Of a DNA stretch of 64,000 nt, positions 36,975-46,758 are shown one piece after another. Position 1 is the first letter of the stretch, and each line of letters starts with the position of its first letter. The DNA lies in contig QCIL01000003.1 of NCBI GenBank assembly GCA_003216725.1, forward strand, positions 48,399 through 112,398. Reading direction: 5' to 3'. The notes under the pieces were generated by a model, which did not search any database, was not told where the DNA came from, and saw only the letters and a list, made by a program, of their open reading frames with translations. Both the position numbers and the translations under genes were made by a program. This DNA comes from Prochlorococcus sp. AG-402-L18. GTDB taxonomy: Bacteria > Cyanobacteriota > Cyanobacteriia > PCC-6307 > Cyanobiaceae.

Positions 36975-37268
36975 TTACTTCTTATTTGATGGTTTACGAC
37001 TAAACATTGCGAGCATTCGATCAGTTACAAAGAAACCGCCTACAACGTTGAAAAGAGCAAATCCAAGAGAAACTGAACCAATGATTAAAAGTGGTACGTT
37101 ACCTTCTGCTTTTACAATTAAAGTCAAGGCTGCAAGCATTGTTATTCCTGAAATTGCATTTGCTCCACTCATTAGAGGTGTGTGAAGAGTAGGAGGAACT
37201 TTTCCAATTAACTCAAGACCTAATAAACTACCAAGTAAAAGAACCCAAAGAAGACTTATAAAAGACAT
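36975..37268 (-). CDS. pntA2: NAD(P) transhydrogenase subunit alpha, membrane part
   Basis: 97 aa protein with three membrane helices, corresponding to the C-terminal part of E. coli PntA; HTPLMSGANAISGI is diagnostic. In cyanobacteria the alpha subunit is split, and this small subunit joins PntB in the membrane. It lies 12 bp after pntA1 and 8 bp before pntB. The C-terminal SRKPSNKK tail is basic and probably cytoplasmic. Confidence 0.95.
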   Translation of the reverse strand: MSFISLLWVLLLGSLLGLELIGKVPPTLHTPLMSGANAISGITMLAALTLIVKAEGNVPLLIIGSVSLGFALFNVVGGFFVTDRMLAMFSRKPSNKK

Positions 37269-37280
37269 AATTTTAAAACC

Positions 37281-38411
37281 TCAATTTTCAAAAACTTTAT
37301 TTTGAAGAACAACTCCTTCATCGCTTAATAAACATCCAGAAATGAGTTCATCCTCTTTATCTAATTTAATTACACCATCTTTTATAAATGGTGTAATCAA
37401 AGATGTTAAGTTCTTAGCATAAAGTGAACTTGCATCATAAGGAACTGAAGAGGGTAATTCTCCCGCTCCTATAAGTTTTACCCCATCTTTGATAATAGTT
37501 TCATTTGATTTTGTTCCTTCGCAGTTCCCTCCCTGAGAAACTGCTAAATCAATAACTACTGCTCCAGGCCTCATTTTTTGAATCATGTGTGAGTCTATTA
37601 AAACGGGGGCCTTTTTACCTAAAACTTGCGCAGTGCAGATAGCTACATCTGCTTCAGATAAATATTTAGTTAGAGTAGCCTTCTGTTTTGATAGGAATTC
37701 GGGTGTTACAGCTTTTGCATAACCTCCTGTCTCTCCAGGTTTTTCATCTACTTCAGGAAGTTCTATAAATCTCGCTCCTAGAGACTCTACTTGTTCTTTA
37801 ACAGCAGGTCTAATATCGGATACAAAAACTATTGCACCAAGTCTTTTAGCTGTGGCGACTGCCTGCAATCCTGCAACTCCTCCTCCTAGAACCACTACCT
37901 TGGCTGGTTGGACAGTGCCTGCTGCAGTCATAAGCATTGGGAAATATCTATCTAACTCACTTGCAGCTAGAAGGACTGCTTTGTATCCCGCAATATTAGC
38001 CTGAGAAGAGAGAACATCAGAAGATTGAGCTCTACTAATTCTCGGAAGCAACTCTAGTGATAAAGCTGTAATCTTATAACTATTTATAACCCTTAGAAGC
38101 TCCTTATTGCCATAAGGGTTAAGAAGTCCAAGAAGGATAGCGCCTTTTTTTAATTTAGTTAAATTAACCTCTGATGGAGTTTGAACACAAAAAATTAAGT
38201 CCGCTTCACCCCAGATCTTTTGATCTAAGTCATTGATAATTGTTCCACCAGACTCTTCATATGATAAGTCACTAAATCCTGATAATTTCCCTGCTGAACT
38301 TTCAATATAAACATCACATCCAAGCCTTTTTAATTTCTCAACCGCTTCTGGCGTAGCTGAAACTCTCCTCTCACCAGAGCTTGTTTCGGAAGGAATAAGT
38401 ATCTTTGTCAA
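37281..38411 (-). CDS. pntA1: NAD(P) transhydrogenase subunit alpha, NAD-binding part
   Basis: 376 aa soluble subunit (domain I) that binds NAD(H). The alanine-dehydrogenase/PNT fold is shown by ETSSGERRVSATPE at the start and VVVLGGGVAGLQAVATAKRL in the Rossmann domain. RPGAVVIDLAVSQGGNCEGT comes near the end. First gene of the pntA1-pntA2-pntB operon. The start is ATG at 38411, with a divergent gene 125 bp away. Confidence 0.96.
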   Translation of the reverse strand: MTKILIPSETSSGERRVSATPEAVEKLKRLGCDVYIESSAGKLSGFSDLSYEESGGTIINDLDQKIWGEADLIFCVQTPSEVNLTKLKKGAILLGLLNPYGNKELLRVINSYKITALSLELLPRISRAQSSDVLSSQANIAGYKAVLLAASELDRYFPMLMTAAGTVQPAKVVVLGGGVAGLQAVATAKRLGAIVFVSDIRPAVKEQVESLGARFIELPEVDEKPGETGGYAKAVTPEFLSKQKATLTKYLSEADVAICTAQVLGKKAPVLIDSHMIQKMRPGAVVIDLAVSQGGNCEGTKSNETIIKDGVKLIGAGELPSSVPYDASSLYAKNLTSLITPFIKDGVIKLDKEDELISGCLLSDEGVVLQNKVFEN

Positions 38412-38536
38412 TTTATTTATTTTTTTAACATACTAAATATAAATTGAAGAAAGTCAAAAGTCTTGGATTTTTGTTAAAAATATATTTTCTTTTTTATAAA
38501 AAATAGCTATCTAGAATATATAGGTATTTAAATCCA

Positions 38537-39115
38537 ATGAGTATAAAAGCAATCGAATGTCCCGATGGAGTATGTCACAGCCATCATGGTGGTCATGCTG
38601 TTCCCAGACAAACTATGCAGAAAAACCTAGAAAAGCATGGTAAAGACTGGTGCGAAAAATTAGCAGAGAGAATTTATGAAATGTCAGTTGATACTTATTC
38701 ACAGACAGTCATGCCCAGTCTCCACTCTGCAGGTTGGCAAAGAAGACATTTAGATTGGGAATTCAAGTTAGCAGAAAATGATTCTGAACCTGATGAAGCT
38801 CTTGTTGAAGGAATTATTAATGCCACAGAAAGCTTTTTAAGAAGTAGTGAGGTGCATCGATTATTTATTCAGGAATTAGTTCAAGGCACATTTGAGGAAG
38901 CAAATGACAAAAAAATAATATCTAAAGCAATAAAATCTATTATTGAAGAAGAAATTGTGTATTCACTAAGAGAAAAGAAAGAGACTCTTTTAAAGAAAAT
39001 ATCCGCAAAATTAATATCTGAAGAAAAAGTTAGCGAGGAACTTGCAATAAATTCAGCTAAAGAGGGGTTTGAGGAAGTTGAAAGACTACTTGCAAATCAT
39101 AGCGAGGCAGTTTAA
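38537..39115 (+). CDS. Conserved cyanobacterial protein with His/Cys-rich N-terminus (192 aa)
   Basis: I recognise no named family. The N-terminus contains CPDGVCHSHHGGH (residues 8-20), a Cys/His cluster that could bind a metal. The middle has tryptophans (GWQRRHLDWEFKL), and the last half is helical and very charged. No membrane segment or signal peptide. It is divergent from pntA1 and monocistronic. The His-rich motif suggests metal handling, but there is no independent support. Confidence 0.75.
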   Translation: MSIKAIECPDGVCHSHHGGHAVPRQTMQKNLEKHGKDWCEKLAERIYEMSVDTYSQTVMPSLHSAGWQRRHLDWEFKLAENDSEPDEALVEGIINATESFLRSSEVHRLFIQELVQGTFEEANDKKIISKAIKSIIEEEIVYSLREKKETLLKKISAKLISEEKVSEELAINSAKEGFEEVERLLANHSEAV

Positions 39116-39269
39116 CCCTTTTTCTTTATATTTTCTTTATAATTCCCTCAAAAATTTGTTCAAATATAAATTAAAGATTAAATTATTGTTTGGAAGTACA
39201 AAGTTGTAACTTATTAGACAATACATCTAACTTCTTTTGTGTTTACCTAGAAACAACATTTAAATTTAG

Positions 39270-39494
39270 ATGGACAATTTCATAAGGAAAAGAATCGACA
39301 TTTCCACCTGTTGGGCTACCAACAGAATTTCTGCAATGGACACTTTAGAAAGATATGAAGACAGTTATGCAATCGCAGAAGAATTTAGAGAATGGATATT
39401 ACATATTGGAGAAAAGAACGAAAATTTAAAAGATTCTGTTTTAAATTTCCCAAAGGAATTAAAAAAATTATTAGACCAAAAAGTTAACGATTAA
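39270..39494 (+). CDS. Small soluble helical protein (74 aa)
   Basis: Starts MDNFIRKRIDISTCWATNRI and is charged and helical, with three aromatic positions. ATG start, no membrane segment. It lies between two unrelated genes with about 150 bp and 80 bp of intergenic DNA. Function unknown. Confidence 0.62.
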   Translation: MDNFIRKRIDISTCWATNRISAMDTLERYEDSYAIAEEFREWILHIGEKNENLKDSVLNFPKELKKLLDQKVND

Positions 39495-39575
39495 ATAATA
39501 AATCGATCGAGTGAAATCCGCCCTACACTAATTGGGTTTGTTTATTATTATTAAGTAGCGAAAATTTGCAAATAA

Positions 39576-40952
39576 ATGGAAAATAAAGACAAAAATTTTA
39601 ACGTAGAAAATGTTGTAATTATAGGTTCGGGACCTGCAGGTTATACAGCTGCAATATATGCAGCACGAGCAAATCTTCAACCTTTGCTAGTAACAGGATT
39701 TAATTCTGGTGGAATTCCTGGTGGGCAATTAATGACTACAACATTTGTTGAAAATTATCCTGGTTTCCCAGATGGAGTACTAGGTCCTGAGTTGATGGAT
39801 CTCATGAAGGCTCAAGCAGAAAGATGGGGTACCAACTTATACGAAAGCGATGTTGTCTCAATAAATACTGATTCACGTCCCTTTGAATTAAAAACTTTAG
39901 AAGGAACTATAAAAGCTAACGCAATTATTATTGCAACTGGAGCAAGTGCAAATAGATTAAGAGTGATAAATGAAGATAAATTCTGGAGCAAAGGAATAAG
40001 TGCTTGTGCAATTTGTGATGGCGCAACTCCACAATTCAGAGATGAGGAATTAGCTGTTATTGGAGGAGGGGACTCTGCATGTGAAGAAGCAGCATACCTC
40101 ACAAAGTATGGCAGCAAAGTACATTTGATTGTTAGATCAGAAAAATTAAGGGCTAGCGCTGCAATGATTGATAGAGTAAAAGCTAACCCAAAGATAGAAA
40201 TCCATTGGAACACAAAAGTTGATAAAGCTGATGGTTCTGAATGGCTTGAGAAAATAGAAACAACGCACTCTCAAGAAGGTAAAGGGGAGATTAATATAAA
40301 GGGTCTTTTTTATGCAATAGGGCACACACCAAATACGAAGTTTTTAGGCAACAAAATAGGTTTAGATAATAAAGGATATATTGCTTGCAAATCAGGAAGA
40401 CCAGAAACATCTATTGAAGGCATTTTTGCAGCAGGTGATGTTGTTGATTCTGAGTGGAGACAAGGAGTTACTGCTGCAGGAACTGGATGCATGGCAGCAT
40501 TAGCAACCGAAAGATGGCTAGCCGAGAAAAACTTAGCAAAAACTATAGTCAGAGAAACACCCGAACCAGAAAAAAAACTTAATTCCTCAGATTTCGATGA
40601 AAGGGAAGTAAATGAGAAAACCTTTGACTCAAATTCCGAATGGCAAAAGGGAAGTTATGCACTTAGAAAACTCTACCATGAAAGTAAGAAGCCTCTTTTA
40701 GTTATTTTCAGCTCTCCAAGCTGTGGACCCTGCCATGTATTAAAACCTCAGTTAAAACGTGTTATTAAAGAACTTCAAGGTGCTGTTCAAGGTGTAGAAA
40801 TAGATATTGATAAAGATCAAGAAATTGCCAAACAAGCTGGTATTAACGGAACCCCTACAGTTCAACTTTTTAAAGACAAACTACTAAAAAAACAATGGCA
40901 AGGAGTAAAGCAAAGAAGTGAATTTAAAGAAGCAATAAATAATATACTCTAG
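39576..40952 (+). CDS. trxB: NADPH-thioredoxin reductase fused to thioredoxin (NTRC)
   Basis: A bifunctional 458 aa protein. The N-terminal thioredoxin reductase has the FAD motif GSGPAGYTAAIYAARA, redox pair CAIC (SACAICDG) and NADPH motif GGGDSACEEA. A C-terminal thioredoxin domain (about 350-458) has the active site CGPC. The fusion is the NTRC of chloroplasts and cyanobacteria, which uses NADPH to reduce 2-Cys peroxiredoxin and to regulate enzymes in the dark. The ATG is 81 bp after the preceding small gene. Convergent with infA 8 bp away. Confidence 0.96.
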   Translation: MENKDKNFNVENVVIIGSGPAGYTAAIYAARANLQPLLVTGFNSGGIPGGQLMTTTFVENYPGFPDGVLGPELMDLMKAQAERWGTNLYESDVVSINTDSRPFELKTLEGTIKANAIIIATGASANRLRVINEDKFWSKGISACAICDGATPQFRDEELAVIGGGDSACEEAAYLTKYGSKVHLIVRSEKLRASAAMIDRVKANPKIEIHWNTKVDKADGSEWLEKIETTHSQEGKGEINIKGLFYAIGHTPNTKFLGNKIGLDNKGYIACKSGRPETSIEGIFAAGDVVDSEWRQGVTAAGTGCMAALATERWLAEKNLAKTIVRETPEPEKKLNSSDFDEREVNEKTFDSNSEWQKGSYALRKLYHESKKPLLVIFSSPSCGPCHVLKPQLKRVIKELQGAVQGVEIDIDKDQEIAKQAGINGTPTVQLFKDKLLKKQWQGVKQRSEFKEAINNIL

Positions 40953-40960
40953 ATTTTAAA

Positions 40961-41218
40961 TCATTTATTTTTTCTAGGGTTGTTGGGTCTACCACTTCCG
41001 CCACCTGAATTCCTCTCCCTATAAGTAATCCTACCCCTTGTTAAGTCGTAAGGACTTATTTCTACCAAAACTTTATCTCCAGCTAATAATTTAATCCTGA
41101 ATTTAGTCAATTTACCGGCTGCTCTGCATAAACATTGATGACCTTCAGGTTGTTCCAAAGTGACTAAGTAGAAACCATTTCCTTGTTCTTTTTCAATAAC
41201 GCCTGAAGTTTCAATCAT
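40961..41218 (-). CDS. infA: Translation initiation factor IF-1
   Basis: An S1/OB-fold protein that binds the ribosomal A site with IF-3 and IF-2. The N-terminal GVIEKEQGNGFYLVTLEQPE is the first strand region. DKVLVEISPYDLTRGRITYR is the strongly conserved C-terminal block. At 85 aa it is longer than the 72 aa E. coli protein because of a Gly/Arg/Lys-rich tail (SGGGSGRPNNPRKN). Its 3' end is 8 bp from the trxB stop. Confidence 0.95.
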   Translation of the reverse strand: MIETSGVIEKEQGNGFYLVTLEQPEGHQCLCRAAGKLTKFRIKLLAGDKVLVEISPYDLTRGRITYRERNSGGGSGRPNNPRKNK

Positions 41219-41319
41219 TAAATAAGTAATTTTCTTAATCTATATTATCAGAAAAAGATTAGGCAATTTGGCAAAAAAATATTTTTGAAGAAAATTAAAT
41301 TATGCAAAACAATTTTTTT

Positions 41320-41532
41320 TCAAATTAAAAATTTTATTTCATTTATTATTTGAAGTTGACCATAGTAATAATTAGCTTTCGCAATTTTTTCAGAATTATC
41401 TAGTTGATCAAAAAAAACAAAACCCAGACTTTCCCATAGTGAAGAACCACAGACATTATCAAGTTCATATTTTGCTTCTCTCGCATAATTATCTAGTTTT
41501 CGTTCTAGATTTTTAGATTTTGAAACTGACAT
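41320..41532 (-). CDS. Small protein of unknown function (70 aa)
   Basis: Starts MSVSKSKNLERKLDNYAREA, a helical charged segment, followed by SSLWESLGFVFFDQ and a Tyr-rich stretch (ANYYYGQ). The soluble composition and ATG start indicate a real gene. It lies between infA and ycf39 on the same strand. No family recognised. Confidence 0.6.
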   Translation of the reverse strand: MSVSKSKNLERKLDNYAREAKYELDNVCGSSLWESLGFVFFDQLDNSEKIAKANYYYGQLQIINEIKFLI

Positions 41533-41589
41533 AAAAAGTTAGCTTAAACTTATAGTACAAATTTACTATAAATATTCAGAAATGCAATA

Positions 41590-42552
41590 TTAAAAAGGTA
41601 ATCTCTTTTTTTCTTCAATATTTAAATCTGCTTCCATTTCCCTTAATCTTTTCAATATCTGTTGGTAATACTCTTTGATGTAGCTTTCTAATGTTGTAAT
41701 TTCATCTTTGTTTATGTCTAATAATTCATAAGTTTTAGTCATATCTGCATCTAATGATTCCCCACTACTAGTGACTTCAGCAAAAGCTAATCTTTCAGCA
41801 ACATTTAATGAGTCCTGAAAAAAAGACACTACTTTCTGAGTAATGCTAATAAGAAAGGGTGAAACTCTAAAAATTTTTGCTTTTTTTTCGCTAAATTTTT
41901 CACATAGGGATATAACTTCGCTTGAATCCCAAGACTTTGGACCAACAAGAGGGAGTGTAAGCCTGTAAGTTTTAGGATTATCTATTGATGAAACAATTAT
42001 CTTAGCCATATCTTGTGTATTCATGTAAGCAATTTTTGTTGGTGTACCACTCATCCAAACTGCTTGACTATCTAAAACAGGAATTGCAAATTGACTTATA
42101 ACTCCTTGCATAAAAGCTGCACAATTAAAAATTGTATAGTCAAAACCTGATTTTTCTAGAAGTTTTTCGGTACAAAATTTAATATCCATTAAAGGAACAT
42201 TCCTAAACTTCTCAGTGTGGAGAATTGAGAGAAATATTATTCTTTTGACGTTAATTGATTCACAAGCATTAAATAAATTTAGTTTTCCATCCCAATCTGT
42301 CTCATAAATACTTTTCGAATCATCTGGTCGACTAGTTGCTGCATCAATTACTACTTCTATGTTTTGTAATGCATATTCAATATCTGAAAAGTTGAGTAGA
42401 TTACCTTTTGTAAGCTCACAACCCCACTCCTGCAGAAATGATGCTTTCCTTGGGTTCCTTACAAAGCATCTAACTTCATGACCTTCTTCAATGGCCTGCT
42501 TTGCTATTTGCCTCCCCAAAGTTCCTGTTGCTCCAACTAAAAGAATCTTCAT
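41590..42552 (-). CDS. ycf39: Ycf39/HCF244-like photosystem II assembly factor
   Basis: Atypical short-chain dehydrogenase, 320 aa. The Rossmann motif GATGTLGRQIAKQAIEEGHE starts at residue 7. The family lacks the canonical YxxxK pair, as expected for a structural factor. In cyanobacteria Ycf39 binds HliC/HliD and helps deliver chlorophyll to newly made D1, so its presence fits with the hli genes elsewhere in this window. It lies 57 bp downstream of petM on the same strand. Confidence 0.88.
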   Translation of the reverse strand: MKILLVGATGTLGRQIAKQAIEEGHEVRCFVRNPRKASFLQEWGCELTKGNLLNFSDIEYALQNIEVVIDAATSRPDDSKSIYETDWDGKLNLFNACESINVKRIIFLSILHTEKFRNVPLMDIKFCTEKLLEKSGFDYTIFNCAAFMQGVISQFAIPVLDSQAVWMSGTPTKIAYMNTQDMAKIIVSSIDNPKTYRLTLPLVGPKSWDSSEVISLCEKFSEKKAKIFRVSPFLISITQKVVSFFQDSLNVAERLAFAEVTSSGESLDADMTKTYELLDINKDEITTLESYIKEYYQQILKRLREMEADLNIEEKKRLPF

Positions 42553-42609
42553 ATTTGAGATATGCTTAACTTGTAGACATTAACTCACTTTCTAACACAT
42601 TCGTGAGAA

Positions 42610-42708
42610 TCAATCTCCTTGAAATTTTAATAATAACGCTCCGCCAACTAACCCAATTGGTATCAAAACCCAGAAAACTGCAGCAATACTAAAAATTTCT
42701 TTAGCCAT
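42610..42708 (-). CDS. petM: Cytochrome b6-f complex subunit VII (PetM)
   Basis: A 32 aa protein ([20 protein letters not shown] followed by VGGALLLK), a single membrane helix with the PetM pattern [19 protein letters not shown] and a short polar end. It is a peripheral one-helix subunit of the b6-f complex in the thylakoid. It lies upstream of ycf39 in the same orientation, and the pairing suggests co-expression. Short enough to be missed by most gene callers. Confidence 0.9.
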   Translation of the reverse strand: MAKEIFSIAAVFWVLIPIGLVGGALLLKFQGD

Positions 42709-42820
42709 AAGGAAGAATTTATTTTTTATATTAATTTATCCTTAATATAACTCTATTTGTAAAAAAAAATAGATAATACAATTAACTTTAAATTTTTTTA
42801 AACAACTGAAGTCTTAGGTA

Positions 42821-43765
42821 ATGAATATTAAATTAAGAAAAAAAGGAATCAAAAACCCTAATTACTGGAATTGGAATGGCTTCAAAATACCATGGAGTGT
42901 TACTGGGGAAGAGAATGGCAAACCAATTATTTTTTTACACGGATTTGGAGCTAGTCAAATGCATTGGAGATATAATGTGGAATTTTTTGCAAAAAAAAAT
43001 TTTGCAGCATATTCTTTGGATTTGTTAGGTTTTGGCAATTCAGACCAACCCGGAATGAACGATATTGAAAGATTGGACAACGGAGTTTGGTCTAATCAGG
43101 TAAAAGACTTTATTGAACAAATTATAAAACCAAGAAATCCGAAGAAAGTAATTCTTATTGGAAATTCGCTAGGAGCATTAGTCGCTCTAACATGTGCAGT
43201 TTCATTTGAAAAAGAAATTGAAACTGTTATTGCCTCACCTCTTCCTGATAAATTTGATGAAAACGAAAAAAAAAGATTTATAAACCCAAATTTTAAAAAA
43301 TTTATTAATGGATTTATAAAATTATTCTTCACATTTTTCCCCTTAGAAATAGTTTTATTTTTGATTAATAAATTAGGCGTTATAAATATTGGTTTAAAGG
43401 CAGCATATTACAAAAAAGATCACATTGATAGTGAACTAATTGATTTAGTAAGAAAACCAGTCTTAAGAAGAACTGCATCTAATTCATTAAGAGCTATGTG
43501 TATAGGTATGTCAACAAGAGAAAAGAATTTAAAAGCCTATTATCTATTGAAAAAACTAAGTGCCTCAAAGAAAGTTCCTTTTTTGCTGATATGGGGAGGG
43601 GAAGATAAATTCATACCTTTGTTTCTTGGCAAAAAGATTGCAAATTTGCATAGATGGGTAAAATTAAAAATAGTATCTAATTCAGGTCATTGTGTACATG
43701 ATGAAGATCCTTCAATATTCAATAAAATCTCTTATGAATGGATTAGGGATTTAAAAACTTCTTAA
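42821..43765 (+). CDS. Alpha/beta hydrolase
   Basis: 314 aa serine hydrolase. HGFGASQMHWRYN is the oxyanion loop (about 41-53), LIGNSLGALVAL carries the nucleophile Ser, GGEDKFIP the acid and GHCVHDE the catalytic His. Such proteins in cyanobacteria include putative esterases and pheophytinase-like enzymes, but the substrate cannot be told from sequence. It is 3 bp upstream of ilvH, so the two are probably co-transcribed. Confidence 0.85.
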   Translation: MNIKLRKKGIKNPNYWNWNGFKIPWSVTGEENGKPIIFLHGFGASQMHWRYNVEFFAKKNFAAYSLDLLGFGNSDQPGMNDIERLDNGVWSNQVKDFIEQIIKPRNPKKVILIGNSLGALVALTCAVSFEKEIETVIASPLPDKFDENEKKRFINPNFKKFINGFIKLFFTFFPLEIVLFLINKLGVINIGLKAAYYKKDHIDSELIDLVRKPVLRRTASNSLRAMCIGMSTREKNLKAYYLLKKLSASKKVPFLLIWGGEDKFIPLFLGKKIANLHRWVKLKIVSNSGHCVHDEDPSIFNKISYEWIRDLKTS

Positions 43766-43768
43766 AAC

Positions 43769-44293
43769 ATGAAACATACTCTATCAGTACTTGTTGAAGA
43801 CGAATCAGGAGCTTTAAGTAGAATCTCAGGTCTATTCGCCAGAAGGGGATTCAATATAGATAGCCTTGCTGTGGGTCCTGCTGAATCGAAAGGGATTTCT
43901 AGATTAACAATGGTTGTAGAGGGTGACGATAAAACCCTACAACAAATGACAAAGCAACTTAATAAGTTATTCAACGTTCTTGGGGTTGTAGATTTCACTA
44001 ACCTTGCTGCAGTTGAAAGGGAACTAATGTTGCTTAAGGTTTCATCAAAAGAAGATACCAGGAGTAATATATTAGATATTGTTCAGATATTTCGAGCAAA
44101 AGTAGTAGATGTCTCAGACATAGCTTTAACTCTTGAAGTGGTTGGAGATCCAGGAAAATTAGTTGCATTAGAAAAATTACTTGAACCTTATGGGATTCTT
44201 GAAATAGCAAGAACAGGAAAAGTTGCTCTCAAACGCTCTTCAGGAGTTAATACTGAAATGTTAAAAATCAATAAATATTCATTAGAGATTTAA
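43769..44293 (+). CDS. ilvH: Acetolactate synthase small (regulatory) subunit
   Basis: 174 aa regulator of branched-chain amino acid synthesis. The N-terminal ACT domain ([20 protein letters not shown], residues 1-20) binds valine for feedback inhibition. The C-terminal domain includes [20 protein letters not shown]. It pairs with the large subunit IlvB encoded elsewhere. Its stop overlaps the cyclophilin gene on the other strand by 4 bp. Confidence 0.95.
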   Translation: MKHTLSVLVEDESGALSRISGLFARRGFNIDSLAVGPAESKGISRLTMVVEGDDKTLQQMTKQLNKLFNVLGVVDFTNLAAVERELMLLKVSSKEDTRSNILDIVQIFRAKVVDVSDIALTLEVVGDPGKLVALEKLLEPYGILEIARTGKVALKRSSGVNTEMLKINKYSLEI

Positions 44294-44946
44294 TCTGATA
44301 TTTTTATTTCGTAAATCAAATCTTTCTTATCTATTTTTTCTAATACCTCAAACCCTTTGACAACTTTTCCAAAAACAGAATATCTTCCATCTAATTCAGG
44401 AAATTTGTTAGTAACGAAAAAGAACTCAGTCGAAGATGATTTTCTTTCTCCACTCTTTACCATTGCTAAAGAACCATTCTCAAAAATCATTTTTATTTCT
44501 GAAATTTTTGATAAATCCTTGAATTGTTTGTTATAAATCGGTTCTCTTCCCTTTTTTAATTTTATTTCAAGAGGAAGAGATTTTTGGATTACATTTAAAT
44601 TAAGATTTTCATTATTAAAGATATTTTCTGAGTAAACCCCCGAGTGAATTACCTTAACTTGTGGATAGTTGATTATTTTATAAAAATTCTTATTTGCATA
44701 AATACTTTTACGAACATTGGATATAAAATTTGCAACAGTAACTGGATAATTCTCACCATCTAATTGAACTTCGAAATTACCTCTTGATGTCTTAAAAATA
44801 ATGTTTTGTTTTTTGTTTTTACAATTTAATTTAAGTTTTTTACAATAGTTTGTGGAATTCAAAGTTCCTCTGTTAGTGCAATTTGTCAGTAAAAACAAAA
44901 AAATAATAGGAATGAAAACTAATTTTATTAAAGATTTTTTTTTTAT
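44290..44946 (-). CDS. Cyclophilin-type peptidyl-prolyl isomerase lipoprotein, probable ATA start
   Basis: The cyclophilin domain (about residues 50-218) shows [48 protein letters not shown], and [20 protein letters not shown]. The first ATG/GTG/TTG is TTG at 44898, which would cut the signal peptide to six residues before the Cys. The frame upstream encodes [19 protein letters not shown] then TNC, a full lipoprotein signal with lipobox. The best start is ATA at 44946, six bases after a GGAGGG, overlapping the ycf4 stop as ATAA. It suggests an original ATGA overlap in which one base changed. Outer- or periplasmic-facing folding helper. Confidence 0.7.
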   Translation of the reverse strand: MKKKSLIKLVFIPIIFLFLLTNCTNRGTLNSTNYCKKLKLNCKNKKQNIIFKTSRGNFEVQLDGENYPVTVANFISNVRKSIYANKNFYKIINYPQVKVIHSGVYSENIFNNENLNLNVIQKSLPLEIKLKKGREPIYNKQFKDLSKISEIKMIFENGSLAMVKSGERKSSSTEFFFVTNKFPELDGRYSVFGKVVKGFEVLEKIDKKDLIYEIKISD

Positions 44947-45500
44947 CTCAGTCCCTCCAAATTTACATTTAAGAATTTTGCTAACCTTGCACCTTCTTCC
45001 TCAACCTCAAGTAATGGTTTAAGTTCTCCTGCACCACTTAAAGGAAGTACCTTTTTTCTCCCTTTCAGTACTAAAGCTATTCTTCTTCTTGGGTTAAATC
45101 CTTCGCTAATATCTAGCTTAACTGATTTAATTTCATCGAAATTGACTTTAACATTAATATCTTTAAAAAGCCCTTTTCTTTTTATTTCAACTGATTTTGA
45201 AATTTTATCAAATGAATTACTACCAGAACCAAAATTTATAAACACTAAATACCATAAATAGAAATTTAATAGATTAGCTATCACGCCATAGGCTCCCATT
45301 ATTATTCCTTGAGGAATGAATAATAAAGTTGAAGGTTTTCCCAAAGGTAATAAATCAACACCTGTGTAACTTGATATAGAAGCCAAAAGGAAACCAACAC
45401 CCCCAATTGTTAGCATTCCACCAATAATGTAATTAGAAATTTTCCTTGATCCACCAATTTTTTGTTCAATCTTATCGAAAGACGTTAGGTTTGAATCCAT
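44943..45500 (-). CDS. ycf4: Photosystem I assembly protein Ycf4
   Basis: 185 aa thylakoid protein with two membrane helices (about 25-45 and 60-95) followed by a soluble domain containing SVKLDISEGFNPRRRIALVL and a C-terminal PLSGAGELKPLLEVEEEGAR motif. It scaffolds PSI assembly. It lies upstream of the cyclophilin gene with a 4 bp overlap, and is divergent from psbD, sharing about 180 bp of intergenic DNA. Confidence 0.92.
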   Translation of the reverse strand: MDSNLTSFDKIEQKIGGSRKISNYIIGGMLTIGGVGFLLASISSYTGVDLLPLGKPSTLLFIPQGIIMGAYGVIANLLNFYLWYLVFINFGSGSNSFDKISKSVEIKRKGLFKDINVKVNFDEIKSVKLDISEGFNPRRRIALVLKGRKKVLPLSGAGELKPLLEVEEEGARLAKFLNVNLEGLR

Positions 45501-45681
45501 TTTTATCCTTTTTTAGAACCTAGTTCAGATAATTTAACAAATTAAGGGAGTATTCTTACCTAATTTTTAATAAAAAAGTCAGGAAAGCTTTACAAGGCAT
45601 TTCAGATATACAAATATTTCCCCACATTACTCTCAATCTTTGTTACAGTCACTGCGTATCCCGAAGCTAAAACGATTTCTC

Positions 45682-46758
45682 ATGACGATCGCAGTTGGTA
45701 GCGCCCCACAAAGAGGATGGTTTGATGTCCTCGATGATTGGTTGAAGCGCGACCGCTTTGTATTTATTGGTTGGTCCGGACTACTCTTACTTCCTTGTGC
45801 ATATCTTGCAATAGGTGGTTGGTTTGTCGGAACAACATTTGTTACCTCTTGGTACACACACGGAGTTGCAAGCTCATACCTTGAAGGTTGTAACTTTTTA
45901 ACAGCAGCTGTTAGTACCCCTGGAGATGCCATGGGACACAGTCTTCTATTTTTATGGGGTCCAGAAGCCCAAGGTAGTTTCGTAAGATGGCTACAACTTG
46001 GTGGTCTTTGGAACTTCGTTGCATTACATGGAGTATTTGGCCTAATAGGTTTTATGCTTCGTCAGTTTGAAATTGCTGGCCTTGTTGGAATTAGACCATA
46101 CAACGCATTAGCATTTTCAGCAGTTATTGCAGTTTTCACAAGTATTTTCCTTATTTATCCTTTAGGACAGCACAGTTGGTTCTTCGCACCTTCATTTGGT
46201 GTTGCAGCAATCTTCCGTTACATCCTATTCATTCAAGGTTTTCACAATATCACTTTAAACCCATTCCATATGATGGGGGTTGCTGGAATTCTTGGTGGTG
46301 CTCTACTTTGCGCTATTCATGGAGCTACAGTACAAAACACTTTGTATGAAGATACAAGTATTTATACAGATGGTAAGGTTCAAAGTTCAACATTTAGAGC
46401 TTTTGACCCAACACAAGAAGAAGAAACCTATTCAATGATTACAGCGAATAGATTCTGGAGTCAAATTTTCGGTATTGCTTTTTCTAACAAGCGTTTCTTG
46501 CACTTCTTGATGCTATTTGTACCTGTTATGGGTATGTGGACATCTTCAATTGGTATTGTCGGCTTAGCACTAAACTTAAGAGCTTATGATTTCGTAAGCC
46601 AAGAAATCCGTGCAGCAGAAGATCCTGAATTTGAAACTTTCTATACAAAAAATATACTTTTGAACGAAGGTATGCGAGCATGGATGTCTTCTGTGGATCA
46701 ACCACACGAAAACTTTGTATTCCCTGAGGAGGTTCTTCCACGTGGAAACGCCCTTTAA
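45682..46758 (+). CDS. psbD: Photosystem II D2 protein
   Basis: Core reaction-centre subunit of PSII, binding P680 chlorophyll, pheophytin, QA and the non-haem iron. [20 protein letters not shown] is diagnostic and TRP/His-rich segments such as [20 protein letters not shown] carry the iron ligand region. The ATG at 45682 gives 358 aa, normal for D2; an in-frame start 42 bp upstream is an extension without D2 similarity. The codon use is clearly GC-richer than neighbours. It overlaps psbC by 17 bp. Confidence 0.98.
   Translation: MTIAVGSAPQRGWFDVLDDWLKRDRFVFIGWSGLLLLPCAYLAIGGWFVGTTFVTSWYTHGVASSYLEGCNFLTAAVSTPGDAMGHSLLFLWGPEAQGSFVRWLQLGGLWNFVALHGVFGLIGFMLRQFEIAGLVGIRPYNALAFSAVIAVFTSIFLIYPLGQHSWFFAPSFGVAAIFRYILFIQGFHNITLNPFHMMGVAGILGGALLCAIHGATVQNTLYEDTSIYTDGKVQSSTFRAFDPTQEEETYSMITANRFWSQIFGIAFSNKRFLHFLMLFVPVMGMWTSSIGIVGLALNLRAYDFVSQEIRAAEDPEFETFYTKNILLNEGMRAWMSSVDQPHENFVFPEEVLPRGNAL

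Noticed and set aside
45640..45681. Longer N-terminus of psbD
   Set aside because: D2 begins MTIAVGS; the added residues match nothing in D2 and no ribosome-binding site favours them.
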